From: Pseudomonas marginalis
Lineage (GTDB): Bacteria; Pseudomonadota; Gammaproteobacteria; Pseudomonadales; Pseudomonadaceae
DNA length: 64,000 nt
Direction of reading: 5' to 3'
Assembly (NCBI RefSeq): GCF_024169655.1
Contig: NZ_JALJWV010000001.1
Coordinates: forward strand, 4,260,001 to 4,324,000
Shown here in pieces: positions 33,516 through 42,475 of this stretch (the first letter of the stretch is position 1; every line of letters begins with the position of its first letter). The notes under the pieces were generated by a model, which was not told the DNA's origin, did not search any database, and saw only the letters and a program-made list of their open reading frames with translations. The position numbers and the translations under genes are program-made.

Positions 33516-34442
33516 ATGAAAACCCCGCCCCAGACTCACGCAATCGACTTTGACAGTGCCAAATTGCAACGCCTGGGCTTTGGTCAGCCATCCTCTCTCC
33601 CGCACCGCCCCACCACGGTTGTTCAACTGCGCCAACAACTGGGCCTGCAATTGCAGACCAGCCTGGAACCGCAACGCATCCTCGGCCTGTTCTTTCGCGA
33701 GATCCAGCGCCTGGTGCCCCTGGACGCTATGCACTACGCCCATCAGCCCAGCGACCTACGCCTGGAATTCGGCCATCGCGGCCATCATTCGGTGAGCTAC
33801 GCCTTGAGCCATGAAGGCGAACATTTGGGCGAGCTGGTATTCCGTCGCAACCAACGCTTTATGGAAGAAGAACTGGGTCAGCTAGAATCCCTGCTCGCCA
33901 CCCTGCTCTACCCGATGCGCAACGCCCTGCTCTATCGCGCCGCCACCCGCAGCGCCCTGCGTGACCCGTTGACCGAAACCGGCAACCGCATCGCCATGGA
34001 CCAGACCCTGCAGCGCGAAATCGACATGGCGCGGCGACACTCGAACCCGTTGTCCCTGCTAATGCTCGACATCGATCACTTCAAACGCGTCAACGACACT
34101 CACGGCCATGCGGTTGGCGACAAGGTACTGCGCGCCGTGGCCGCGTCAATCAAGGGCCAGCTACGCAATATGGACATGGTGTTCCGGTTTGGCGGGGAAG
34201 AGTTTCTCGTCCTGCTCTCCAACACCGGCCGGGAAGCGGCGGCGATCGTCGGCGAGCGCCTGCGCCTGGCGGCACAGACCCAGGAATATTGGGCGGGTGA
34301 CATACGCATCGATCTGACGGTGAGTCTGGGCTGCTCGACGTTGTTGGCTGGCGAGTCTGCCGAAAGCCTGTTGCGCCGGGCCGACAGCGCCCTGTATGTA
34401 GCCAAGCGCGAAGGTCGCAACCGCTTGGCAATGGCGGGGTAG
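33516..34442 (+). CDS. Diguanylate cyclase (GGEEF) with N-terminal sensory region
   Basis: A 308-residue protein. The C-terminal GGDEF domain (about 145-305) has LDIDHFKRVNDTHGH (metal and GTP site), the active motif GGEEF at 226-230 and an intact inhibitory site RNMD at 217-220. It should make cyclic di-GMP from two GTP with product inhibition. The N-terminal 140 residues (LFFREIQRLVPLDAMHYAHQ and flanks) have a GAF-like look without membrane segments. ATG at 33516; an upstream GTG would add seven residues. It is convergent with undA. Confidence 0.88.
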   Translation: MKTPPQTHAIDFDSAKLQRLGFGQPSSLPHRPTTVVQLRQQLGLQLQTSLEPQRILGLFFREIQRLVPLDAMHYAHQPSDLRLEFGHRGHHSVSYALSHEGEHLGELVFRRNQRFMEEELGQLESLLATLLYPMRNALLYRAATRSALRDPLTETGNRIAMDQTLQREIDMARRHSNPLSLLMLDIDHFKRVNDTHGHAVGDKVLRAVAASIKGQLRNMDMVFRFGGEEFLVLLSNTGREAAAIVGERLRLAAQTQEYWAGDIRIDLTVSLGCSTLLAGESAESLLRRADSALYVAKREGRNRLAMAG

Positions 34443-34463
34443 CCCCCCGCCACGCGTTTTACA

Positions 34464-35267
34464 TCACGCTTCGCTGGCGACGCGCACCAGGCGCTCGCGA
34501 ACAGTCGCGGCCGCAGGCTTTTCGTTCTCCAGGCGCATGCAACTTTCCAGGAACAAGTACATGTAGTCGTAGCTCTTGCACACGGCCTGGCGCAGCTCTG
34601 CCTGCAGTTGTCGGCTGGGGTTCATGCCGGCCAACGTGCAAATGATTTCCAGTGCTTCCCAAGGGTGGGCATCGTCGTACTGGGCATGCATCTTCAGCCA
34701 CTTCATTGCGCGCTTGCGGTCTTCCTCTGGGAAGGCTGCGGCATAAACGCCGGTGGAACACACCAACGCGGACCACTCCCCCGTCGCGCCCTCGATGGCG
34801 TAGTTGGTGGCGGCGATCGCAATGATCAACGAATCGGCCGAACTGGTGTGCCAGCACCAATGACTCAGTGCGTGCAGTTCCGGCGCTACGTTCTGTGCTT
34901 GCAGCTCTTCGAGGCTGACGCCGTGGGCACCGGCCCAATGCAGCCAATAGTCGGCGTGGTTCAATTCCACCCGAATATTGCGCATCAGCCAACGCCGCGC
35001 CATGTCCTCGCCAGGATGACGGGCAAACTTGGTCTTGGTGAGGTTCTGTGCCATGTACAAGGCAAACTGTTCAACCACGGGCCAGCCACCGATCAGGTAT
35101 TGGCGCATGGTCTTGGCGCTCAGCGTGTTATCACGCATGCGCTGATACAGTTCGTGCTCGACAACTCGGCGCTTGCTCTCGCTACAGCCCTGGATCAATT
35201 GCTGTGCCCAGGCGGGGTAACTCGAGGCTTCCATAAGTGGGCCGGTTCTGTTGAAGGTGTCGATCAC
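34464..35267 (-). CDS. undA: UndA, fatty-acid decarboxylase making 1-alkenes
   Basis: A 267-residue heme-oxygenase-like diiron oxidase of the TenA-related UndA family. The published UndA iron ligands fall at the same numbers here: E101 and H104 (RVELNHADYW), E159 (YAIEGATGEW), H194, D198 and H201 (HAQYDDAHP). The start MIDTFNRTGPLMEASSYPAW is also UndA-like. The enzyme converts medium-chain fatty acids such as lauric acid to terminal alkenes (1-undecene) and CO2 using O2. GTG start, with GGAG seven bases upstream. Monocistronic, between the cyclase and the GGDEF-EAL gene. Assignment is from recalled family features. Confidence 0.88.
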   Translation of the reverse strand: MIDTFNRTGPLMEASSYPAWAQQLIQGCSESKRRVVEHELYQRMRDNTLSAKTMRQYLIGGWPVVEQFALYMAQNLTKTKFARHPGEDMARRWLMRNIRVELNHADYWLHWAGAHGVSLEELQAQNVAPELHALSHWCWHTSSADSLIIAIAATNYAIEGATGEWSALVCSTGVYAAAFPEEDRKRAMKWLKMHAQYDDAHPWEALEIICTLAGMNPSRQLQAELRQAVCKSYDYMYLFLESCMRLENEKPAAATVRERLVRVASEA

Positions 35268-35312
35268 TATAACGCTCCTTTTTAAGTGTGATTGTACAGA
35301 CCAGCAAATGTT

Positions 35313-37775
35313 TCAGCGGAATGTGCCGGGCGCCTTGAATAACAGAGGCTGCGGCCGCACAGGTCGACACTGCAAGCTATCAAAGGTAAACAATTGCGGG
35401 CGTTCAATCACGTAGCCCTGAGCGTAATCCACACCGATCTCAAGTAAAGCCTGTTCGATGTGCGGCGTTTCAACAAACTCGGCAATTGTGCGTTTACCCA
35501 TGACGTGGCCGATGTGGTTGATCACTTCGACCATGGCGCGGTTAATCGGGTCGTCCAGCATATCCTTTACGAAACTTCCATCGATCTTCAAGAAGTCTAC
35601 AGGTAAATGTTTCAGATAAGCGAATGAGGACATTCCGGCGCAGAAGTCATCGAGTGAAAAATGGCAACCTAAGTCTTTGAGTTCATTAATAAAGCGAATT
35701 GCACTGCGCAAATTGGCGATAGCGCAGGTCTCAGTTATTTCAAAACAAATCATTTCTGGCGGAACGCTGTAAGCCGCGAACTTCTCGCGTAAAAAATCGA
35801 GAAAAGCGTCATCACCAATAGTTATGCCTGACAGATTAATCGCACACATAGCCATGGGCCGGCCCGGACGCTCATGCATGCAACGGGCAATGAGGTTGAA
35901 CACGTTGTCCACCACCCAGCGATCCAGGGAACTCATCAACCCGTAACGTTCAGCGGCCGGAATAAAACTGTCGGGCAGGATGATCCGGCCGGACTCGTCG
36001 TGCAGGCGCAGCAGGATTTCAATGTGCCCACTGCCGGCGTCGGTGTGCCCCAGGGGCGCGATTTCCTGGGAGTACAGGCAAAAGCGGTTTTCTTCCAAAG
36101 CCATGTGCAGGCGTTGCACCCAGGCCATCTCGCCGAAGCGCAGGGACAGTTCGGAGTCGTCGGGGTGGTAGACCTGCACGCGGTTGCGGCCCTTTTCCTT
36201 GGCCATATAGCAGGCCATGTCGGCGGCGCGCAGCGACGTTTCCAGGGTGGTCGGGGTCTGTGAAATATGCACCAGGCCAATGCTGACGGTGGTCATGAAT
36301 GGCCGGCCCTTCCACACGAAATGCAGGTTCTGCACGGTGTGGCGCAGGCTTTCGGCGATTTTTTCCGCCACCGCCGCAGGACAGTTCTCCAGCAGGATAC
36401 CGAACTCGTCACCGCCCAGGCGCGCCAGAGTGTCGCCCTCCCGCAGATCCGATTGCAGCAGTGCGCAGATATGCCGCAACAGCTCGTCGCCTGCCGCATG
36501 GCCGCAGGTGTCGTTGACCAGCTTGAACTGGTCCAGGTCGAGGAACATCAAGGCATGCCGCCCGTTGTGCTCACGCCCGACGTGTTGCAGCACCTGTTCC
36601 AGGCGGAACTCGAACTCACGACGGTTGGCCAGGCCGGTCAATGCGTCATGGGTCGCCTGCCAAGACAGATTGGCGATGTATTGCCGTTCCTGGGTCATGT
36701 CGTGCAGCACCAGCACCGCGCCGCTGACTTTGCCGGCACTGCGGATCGGCGCGCCCACCAATGTCACCGAGACGGTGCTGCCGTCCAGGCGCTGGATGGT
36801 TTTGGAGTGTTCGCTGCCGCCACTCAAGTGGCCCTTGGTGATGTGTTCGATCAGGGCGAAACCATCGGGCTGGGCATTTTCATCGAGTAGGTTGAACAGT
36901 GCCGCCAGGGGCTGGCCGTGGGCACGGGCCGACGCCCAACGAGTCAGTGCCTCGGCGGCCGGGTTCATGTAGGTAATGGCGCCATCGACATCGGTGGTGA
37001 TCACGCCATCGCCGATCGACTCCAGGGTGATCTGTGCCCGCTCCTTCTCGACTTGCAGGGCATCGGCGAAAGCGTGCCGCTGCGTCAACAACTTATAGGT
37101 ACGCAGCAGCGCCAGGGCGATCAGGCACAGTGCCGTGGCCAGGTTGGTGATCAGCAACAGCCGCAGGATAAAGCGCGAGCCTTCCCCCAGGGCATCGCTG
37201 AACGCCTTGGCCGCGGGTGTTACGCCGTCGTTGATGGCAAAGATTTGCGCCTTCCATTGCCGCACATTGTCGTCACGGACCTGGCCGGTGGTGATCGCCC
37301 GGTGCATCGCCTGGGCCAGGTCGTCCAGCTGGACCAGGTAGCCATCGCCCACGGCCCACAGCTCAATGGCTTTTTCCAAGTAACTGAAATGGCGAAAGTT
37401 GAGATACAGCCAGATCACACTGGAGACGTCATCCGGGTGGTTGCCGCCCTTGATGATCCCCAGGCGCGCCGCGTTGAGGTCGGGGGCCGGGCGGTCCAGG
37501 GCGATACGCAGCTCATGCCCGCCCTGGGGCACAGCAATCGCTTGCTGGTATTTGAGGTAGGTGGCCTCGTCGCGATTATCGGCGTACAGCGTCAGATAGT
37601 AGATGGCGTCTTTCTGGCCCTTGGACCACAGACTCTCGCCAGCCACATAGACGCGCACCGCTGAAAGCACATATAGACTGATGCAGCCTAATAATGCCTG
37701 GAACAATACGACGGCGATAAAGGGCCAGACAATGCCCAACAGCCTTGGCGTTCCGAGAGTCCGCTTCTGCTTCAT
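35313..37775 (-). CDS. Membrane PAS-GGDEF-EAL cyclic di-GMP protein
   Basis: An 820-residue protein. Two membrane segments (about 12-40 and 205-225) bracket a periplasmic sensor. A PAS domain follows (LESIGDGVITTDVDGAITYM), then GGDEF (about 375-535) with active LGGDEF and inhibitory REGD five residues before it, then EAL (about 555-805). The EAL domain has EILLRL, INLSG, FEITET, LDDFCAGMSS, LKIDGSFV and YAQGYV; the catalytic Glu is kept (EIL) and the usual DDFG is DDFC. Both activities look possible. ATG at 37775, after which the first hydrophobic segment begins. Confidence 0.88.
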   Translation of the reverse strand: MKQKRTLGTPRLLGIVWPFIAVVLFQALLGCISLYVLSAVRVYVAGESLWSKGQKDAIYYLTLYADNRDEATYLKYQQAIAVPQGGHELRIALDRPAPDLNAARLGIIKGGNHPDDVSSVIWLYLNFRHFSYLEKAIELWAVGDGYLVQLDDLAQAMHRAITTGQVRDDNVRQWKAQIFAINDGVTPAAKAFSDALGEGSRFILRLLLITNLATALCLIALALLRTYKLLTQRHAFADALQVEKERAQITLESIGDGVITTDVDGAITYMNPAAEALTRWASARAHGQPLAALFNLLDENAQPDGFALIEHITKGHLSGGSEHSKTIQRLDGSTVSVTLVGAPIRSAGKVSGAVLVLHDMTQERQYIANLSWQATHDALTGLANRREFEFRLEQVLQHVGREHNGRHALMFLDLDQFKLVNDTCGHAAGDELLRHICALLQSDLREGDTLARLGGDEFGILLENCPAAVAEKIAESLRHTVQNLHFVWKGRPFMTTVSIGLVHISQTPTTLETSLRAADMACYMAKEKGRNRVQVYHPDDSELSLRFGEMAWVQRLHMALEENRFCLYSQEIAPLGHTDAGSGHIEILLRLHDESGRIILPDSFIPAAERYGLMSSLDRWVVDNVFNLIARCMHERPGRPMAMCAINLSGITIGDDAFLDFLREKFAAYSVPPEMICFEITETCAIANLRSAIRFINELKDLGCHFSLDDFCAGMSSFAYLKHLPVDFLKIDGSFVKDMLDDPINRAMVEVINHIGHVMGKRTIAEFVETPHIEQALLEIGVDYAQGYVIERPQLFTFDSLQCRPVRPQPLLFKAPGTFR

Positions 37776-37846
37776 GAAGTCCCTTGCACATGCACAGCCA
37801 AATACGCACGCGAACATCCGCTCCTGATAGCACAGCGTAGGCTAAA

Positions 37847-39664
37847 TCAACGCACTTGTTGCAAGTGTCCGTAAAGTTTGGCGTATAGGCCGCCATCAGC
37901 GATCAGTTGCTGATGGTCACCGTCCTCGGCGATATGCCCACCGTCGAACACCAGTACCCGATCAGCTTGTTTCACCGCCGAGAGTCGATGAGCAATGATC
38001 AGTGTAGTGCGCCCACTGAGAAACCGCGCCAGCGCCTGGTGCAGGTTGTACTCGGTGGCAGCGTCCAGGGCCGAGGTCGCCTCGTCCAGGATCACCACCT
38101 TGGGCTCGGCCAAGACCATGCGCGCAATCGCCAGGCGTTGGCGCTGGCCGCCGGAAAAGCGCACGCCGGAGCGCCCCACCACACTGTCCAGGCCCAGTGG
38201 CAAGGCCTTGACGGTCGCGTCCAACTGGGCGATTTCCAGCGCCTGCCAACAGGCCTGGTCACTGCGATTGCGGCCCATGGTCAGGTTGGCACGCACGGTA
38301 TCGTTGAACAGCGCGGGGTGTTGCAGTACCACCGCGACGTGCTCGCGGATGGTCTCCAGGCCGATTTCCTGCTGGGTTGCACCGCCAAAACGAATACTGC
38401 CCGCCTGCGGTGTGTACAACCCCAGCAGCAGTTGCACCAGGGTACTTTTGCCACCGCCGCTGGCGCCGACAATCGCCACCTTCTCACCGGGTTCGATGCT
38501 GAGGTTCAACTGGTCGAGCACCCGCTCTTCGCCATAGCCGAACGTCAGGCCACGCACGTCAATGCCGACCGTTTCGCGCCCGGTGAACGGGTCTGCGCCG
38601 CCGGCATATTGCGGCTCATCGGCACGGGCGAGCAGCTCGTTGATCCGCGTCAGCGCCCCGCCCGCGGCGTAGTAGGCGTATTGCAGGTTCAGCAACTGCT
38701 CCACCGGGCCGATCATGAACCACAGGTAGCTGAACACGGCGAGCATCTGGCCGATGGACAGATCGGAAAACAGCACGGTGAGCATGGCCGCCGCGCGAAA
38801 AATGTCGATGCCGAACTGGAACAGCAAACCGCTGGCGCGGCTGGAGGCGTCGGTTTTCCACTGGGAGTGAATGGCATAGTCACGCACTTCCCGGGCCCGC
38901 TGGCCGAGGCGGCCGAGGAAAAAGCCCTGGCGATTGCCCGCACGGACCTCCTGGATGGCGTCGAGGGTTTCGGTCAACGCCTGAGTGAAGCGCGAGGTGC
39001 TGTCGTTTTCCAGTTTCTTCAGGTGCTTGACGCGCTTGCCCAACTGCACCGTGGCATAGATCACCAGCGGGTTGAACAGCAGGATCAGCAATGCCAGTTG
39101 CCAGTGCATCCACATCAAAATCGCCGAGGTGCCGACCAAGGTCAGCATGGCCACCAGGAAACGGCTGAGGGTTTCGCCGACGAATTTGTCCAGCGTATCC
39201 AGGTCGGTGACCAGGTGCGTGGTGACGGTGCCGCTGCCGAGGCTTTCGTATTCGCCGAGGGAAATACGCTTGAGCCGCTCGATCAGGCGCACGCGGATGC
39301 GGTAGACGATGTCCTTGGCCAGCCGCGCAAACAAGCGCGCCTGCACCACGTTGAACACCAGCGCAGCGCAGCGCAGGGTCAGGGTCACCAGCAGCATCAG
39401 GCCGATATAACCGGCAGCTTTCTGCCAGCCCAGGGGCAGCGCGTGGTTCATCACCTTGAGCGCGGCATCGCCATGGCCCAGCAGCACTTCATCAACCAGC
39501 AGGGGCAACAGCAGGGGGATGGGCACGCTGCACAGGGTCGCCAGCACGGCGACGCCATTGGCGACCCATAGGGATTTTTTGTGACGCAAGGCCAGGCGGC
39601 GTATTTCCGCCCAGGTCAGTCGATCGACGTGATGGGTGGGCTCTGCGTCAGGCTGATCAGGCAC
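37847..39664 (-). CDS. ABC exporter, fused membrane and ATPase domains
   Basis: A 605-residue type IV exporter half-transporter (MsbA/LmrA type). Six membrane segments lie in residues 25-330 and the ATPase in 360-600: Walker A GASGGGKST, signature FSGGQRQRLAIARM (Phe in place of the usual Leu), Walker B VVILDEATSALD and IIAHRLS. It should work as a dimer and export a lipid, peptide or drug. GTG start at 39664; eight bases overlap the DsbA-like gene upstream, suggesting one operon with it and trhO. Substrate unknown. Confidence 0.88.
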   Translation of the reverse strand: MPDQPDAEPTHHVDRLTWAEIRRLALRHKKSLWVANGVAVLATLCSVPIPLLLPLLVDEVLLGHGDAALKVMNHALPLGWQKAAGYIGLMLLVTLTLRCAALVFNVVQARLFARLAKDIVYRIRVRLIERLKRISLGEYESLGSGTVTTHLVTDLDTLDKFVGETLSRFLVAMLTLVGTSAILMWMHWQLALLILLFNPLVIYATVQLGKRVKHLKKLENDSTSRFTQALTETLDAIQEVRAGNRQGFFLGRLGQRAREVRDYAIHSQWKTDASSRASGLLFQFGIDIFRAAAMLTVLFSDLSIGQMLAVFSYLWFMIGPVEQLLNLQYAYYAAGGALTRINELLARADEPQYAGGADPFTGRETVGIDVRGLTFGYGEERVLDQLNLSIEPGEKVAIVGASGGGKSTLVQLLLGLYTPQAGSIRFGGATQQEIGLETIREHVAVVLQHPALFNDTVRANLTMGRNRSDQACWQALEIAQLDATVKALPLGLDSVVGRSGVRFSGGQRQRLAIARMVLAEPKVVILDEATSALDAATEYNLHQALARFLSGRTTLIIAHRLSAVKQADRVLVFDGGHIAEDGDHQQLIADGGLYAKLYGHLQQVR

Positions 39665-40292
39665 AGGCAGCTCGCTCCAGCCAGCGGGCGAGCAGCGGCG
39701 ACAGCGCGGACAGCGGCTGGTAGCCGTTGGTCAGCAAAGCCAACTGGCCATTGCGCTCAGCCAGCAGCGTCGGAAAACCGGCGATCCCCAAATCCTGCAC
39801 CCAGGTGAAATCGGCGGCGGTGGCGGCGTGCTGTTCGGCACGGTCAAACGCCCCGGCGAACTCAATGCGCGGTATGCCGGCTTTTTCAGCCAGCTCCACC
39901 AGAACACTGGCGAGGGTCACGTCGCGCCCCTCGACATAAAACGCATGCTGGATCAGCCCCAGCAGCTTCCACGCGCAATCCGGCGCCAGGCTGCGCGCGG
40001 TGACGATGGCGCGGCACGCCGGCTCAGTGTCGTAGACAAAACCGTCAGGCAGCGCGCCGTCACGCTTGAACGTCTGGCCGGTGGCGTCGGTGACCGCCTG
40101 CCAGTGTTCCAGGATGTAGCGCCGTGTCGTCGGCTCCAGCGCCGCGCCACTGCCGGTGCGCAAGCCGCCCACCACCAGGTGCAGCTCCACACCGGCCGCC
40201 TTGGCCTGCTCGACCAACGCCTCGGCCACCGGGGCAAAGCCCCAGCACCAGGAACACATCGGGTCCATCACATAGAGCAGGCGCGCAGACAT
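39657..40292 (-). CDS. DsbA family protein (FrnE-like oxidoreductase)
   Basis: A 211-residue thioredoxin-fold protein with CSWC at residues 13-16 (DPMCSWCWGF) and the helical insert of FrnE/DsbA-like cytoplasmic oxidoreductases. The cis-Pro loop appears as GIAGFPTLL. There is no signal peptide, so it is probably cytoplasmic. Family members act as disulfide reductases or isomerases, or glutathione-dependent isomerases. It lies four bases after trhO and overlaps the ABC exporter gene, so all three may be cotranscribed. Confidence 0.87.
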   Translation of the reverse strand: MSARLLYVMDPMCSWCWGFAPVAEALVEQAKAAGVELHLVVGGLRTGSGAALEPTTRRYILEHWQAVTDATGQTFKRDGALPDGFVYDTEPACRAIVTARSLAPDCAWKLLGLIQHAFYVEGRDVTLASVLVELAEKAGIPRIEFAGAFDRAEQHAATAADFTWVQDLGIAGFPTLLAERNGQLALLTNGYQPLSALSPLLARWLERAACA

Positions 40293-40295
40293 GGC

Positions 40296-41237
40296 TCAGG
40301 CCTCGGAAGGGGTTTGCTTGTAGTTGAAGCCAATCGGGTGCGGCATATTGCGGGCCTTGGCCAGTTCAATCTGCTTTTGCCGGTCGATCGCGCTGCGACG
40401 GGTTTTCTCCGGTAGCTTATCCCAGCAATGTGGACAACTGATGCCCGCCACGTAGTGCTCGGATGCACGATCTTCCACACTAACCGGTGTGCGGCAGGCA
40501 TGACATTGATCGTAGTCACCTTCGCTCAAGTCGTGGCGCACGGTCACACGGTTGTCGAACACAAAGCAGTCGCCCTGCCATTTGGTCTCGGCCTGCGGCA
40601 CCTCTTCGAGGTACTTCAGGATGCCGCCCTTGAGGTGGTAAACCTCATCGAAGCCTTCGCTGAGCATATAGCTGGAAGCCTTCTCGCAACGAATGCCGCC
40701 GGTGCAGAACATGGCGACTTTCTTGTGCTTGGCCGGGTCGAAGTTGGCTTTGATGTAGTCGGGAAATTCGCGAAAACTGGTGGTTTTCGGGTCGATCGCG
40801 CCTTCAAAGGTGCCGATGGACACTTCGTAGTCGTTGCGGGTGTCGATCAGCAGCACTTGCGGGTCGCTGATCAGCGCGTTCCAGTCCTGCGGGTCGACGT
40901 AGGTGCCGACTTTTTTGTTCGGGTCGACGCCTTCGACGCCCAGGGTCACGATCTCTTTCTTGAGCTTGACCTTGGTGCGATAGAACGGCTGCTCGTCGCA
41001 GTACGACTCTTTGTGGTCGATATCGACCATGCGCGGGTCGTTCTTCAGCCAGGCCATCAGGCCATCAATGCCTTCGCGGCTACCGGAAACGGTGCCGTTG
41101 ATGCCTTCTTCGGCGATCAGCAAGGTGCCTTTGATGCCGTTGTCGACCATCGCCTGCAGCAAGGGCTCGCGCAGGGCGACGTAATCTTCGAGGGTGACGA
41201 ACTTATACAGTGCCGCCACGACAATCGGTTGAGTCAT
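40296..41237 (-). CDS. trhO: TrhO, tRNA uridine(34) hydroxylase (rhodanese-like)
   Basis: A 313-residue protein of the YceA/TrhO family. It has an N-terminal acylphosphatase-like part (GTLLIAEEGINGTVSG), a rhodanese domain with VLLIDTRNDYEVSIGTFEGA and catalytic C178 plus C184 in MFCTGGIRCEKA, and a C-terminal zinc-finger-like region (CHACRTP, CPHCWDK). In E. coli TrhO makes ho5U at the tRNA wobble position, as a step toward cmo5U. It lies at the head of the operon with the DsbA-like and ABC genes. Confidence 0.9.
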   Translation of the reverse strand: MTQPIVVAALYKFVTLEDYVALREPLLQAMVDNGIKGTLLIAEEGINGTVSGSREGIDGLMAWLKNDPRMVDIDHKESYCDEQPFYRTKVKLKKEIVTLGVEGVDPNKKVGTYVDPQDWNALISDPQVLLIDTRNDYEVSIGTFEGAIDPKTTSFREFPDYIKANFDPAKHKKVAMFCTGGIRCEKASSYMLSEGFDEVYHLKGGILKYLEEVPQAETKWQGDCFVFDNRVTVRHDLSEGDYDQCHACRTPVSVEDRASEHYVAGISCPHCWDKLPEKTRRSAIDRQKQIELAKARNMPHPIGFNYKQTPSEA

Positions 41238-41284
41238 GGGTGTTCTCTCCAGGTGGCTACCCTCGTAAGGGGTGAACCGGATGC

Positions 41285-41314
41285 AAAAAAAACGCGCCGG
41301 CTAAGCGGCGCGTT
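41285..41314 (-). terminator. Intrinsic terminator after the bolA operon
   Basis: On the minus strand AACGCGCC-GCTTAGCC-GGCGCGTT is followed by a run of T. It lies downstream of bolA and the REP pair and upstream of trhO, separating the two leftward operons. Confidence 0.8.
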
Positions 41315-41341
41315 GCGGATTCTATCAGGGATGAACCGTTA

Positions 41342-41445
41342 ACTGTAGGAGCGAGCTTGCTCGCGAAGGTCGTGAACGATGACACGGATAACCTGACGCC
41401 CAGCGGCGCTCTGAGTTTTTTCGCGAGCAAGCTCGCTCCTACAGT
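41342..41445. repeat. REPIN: inverted pair of a second REP type
   Basis: ACTGTAGGAGCGAGCTTGCT and CGCGA at the left end is mirrored by TCGCGAGCAAGCTCGCTCCTACAGT at the right, around a 55-base spacer. This is the GAGCAAGCTCGC REP class of fluorescent pseudomonads. It lies between the trhO terminator and bolA. Confidence 0.85.
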
Positions 41446-41463
41446 AGATTCAACATCAACCCG

Positions 41464-41757
41464 TCAATGGCCGCCGGCGCAGGTCGGCGAGGCCGGGGCT
41501 GCGTCGATTTTCGCCCATTCTTCAGGCGTGTAGGTATGCAGCGCCAGCGCGTGAAACTCGCTCATCAGGTCACCCAGGGTGGCGTAGACCTTCTGGTGGC
41601 GCTTGACGCGGTTAAGCCCTTCGAACTGCTGGCTGACCAGCACGGCCTTGAAGTGGGTCTGCAACCCACGGCTGTGCATGTGGCTTTCGTCCAGCACGCT
41701 CAAGTGGTCCGGGCCCAGGGCGGCAAGCGCCGTTTCGATACGCTGTTGCATGGTCAT
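41464..41757 (-). CDS. bolA: BolA family protein
   Basis: A 97-residue BolA-like protein with the class II KH-type core: LSVLDESHMHSRG, THFKAVLVSQQFEGLNRVKR, HQKVYATLGDLM. The conserved HQ and the His ligands for a shared [2Fe-2S] cluster with monothiol glutaredoxin are present. BolA proteins act in iron-sulfur handling and in morphology control. The C-terminal PASPTCAGGH is extra. It begins seven bases after the DUF2059 gene, so they form an operon. A second ATG two codons in is possible. Confidence 0.88.
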   Translation of the reverse strand: MTMQQRIETALAALGPDHLSVLDESHMHSRGLQTHFKAVLVSQQFEGLNRVKRHQKVYATLGDLMSEFHALALHTYTPEEWAKIDAAPASPTCAGGH

Positions 41758-41763
41758 TCCTGC

Positions 41764-42282
41764 TTACTTCTTCTTGGCCGGAGCGGCGGCTTTAGGTGTC
41801 AGCTCGTTGGTCATGTCTTCCAACAGCTTGTTCACCACCGGCACGGCGCTTTCCAGCTTGGCCTGGGTCATCTGGGCCGATTGCTGGGTCAACTGCGGCA
41901 TTTTTTCCAGGACTTTCTTACCCAGTGGAGACTGGTAGAACGCAACCAGGTCCTTGAGCTCGGATTCGCTGAAGTTGCTGGTGTAGAGCTTGACCATGTC
42001 CGGTTTCAGTTTTGGCCAGCCGATGGCTTGGTCCAGGGCGGCATTGGCCTTGGCCTGGTAGCTGTCCAGTACGGACTGCTTGGCGGCCGGCGCTTTGGTC
42101 TGTTCGAAACGCTGGGCGAACATTTGCTGCACTTGCATGTACACCGGGGTCCCCAGCTTGTCAGCGTGGGCCAGGGTAAGGAAGGCTTCGGCACTGGCGT
42201 TGTGGCTGGCGGTATCGGCAAAAACCTGGCCGCTGGCGCAAACCAGAGCAACCGCGGTACAGATGGCACGAAGACGAGTCAT
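41764..42282 (-). CDS. DUF2059 family periplasmic protein
   Basis: A 172-residue exported protein. A signal peptide (MTRLRAICTAVALVCASGQV, cut after FA) precedes the DUF2059 domain (LYTSNFSESELKDLVAFYQS and PLGKKVLEKMPQLTQQSAQM). The end is a Lys/Ala-rich tail (PKAAAPAKKK). The function is unknown; members occur widely in gammaproteobacteria. It shares an operon with bolA and is divergent from fumC. Confidence 0.88.
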   Translation of the reverse strand: MTRLRAICTAVALVCASGQVFADTASHNASAEAFLTLAHADKLGTPVYMQVQQMFAQRFEQTKAPAAKQSVLDSYQAKANAALDQAIGWPKLKPDMVKLYTSNFSESELKDLVAFYQSPLGKKVLEKMPQLTQQSAQMTQAKLESAVPVVNKLLEDMTNELTPKAAAPAKKK

Positions 42283-42475
42283 CGAGTTTCCTTTTCTAGC
42301 AGGCGAGGTCAGACCCCAAGGGCGCCCATTCTGCGCCTAAAAAACCTCGCGGCTCAACCCCAGGCCCTGTCGGGCCTGGATTTGCGGTGGATGAATCCGA
42401 TGAGAAGTCTTTTAGGGAACCCACTGGGTCGATCACGGCCTAAACTGCGCAAACGAACCTGAAGGAGTGTGCCCG

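Noticed and set aside
37907..39571. 554-residue plus-strand open frame
   Set aside because: Antisense shadow of the ABC exporter, which has all ATPase motifs.
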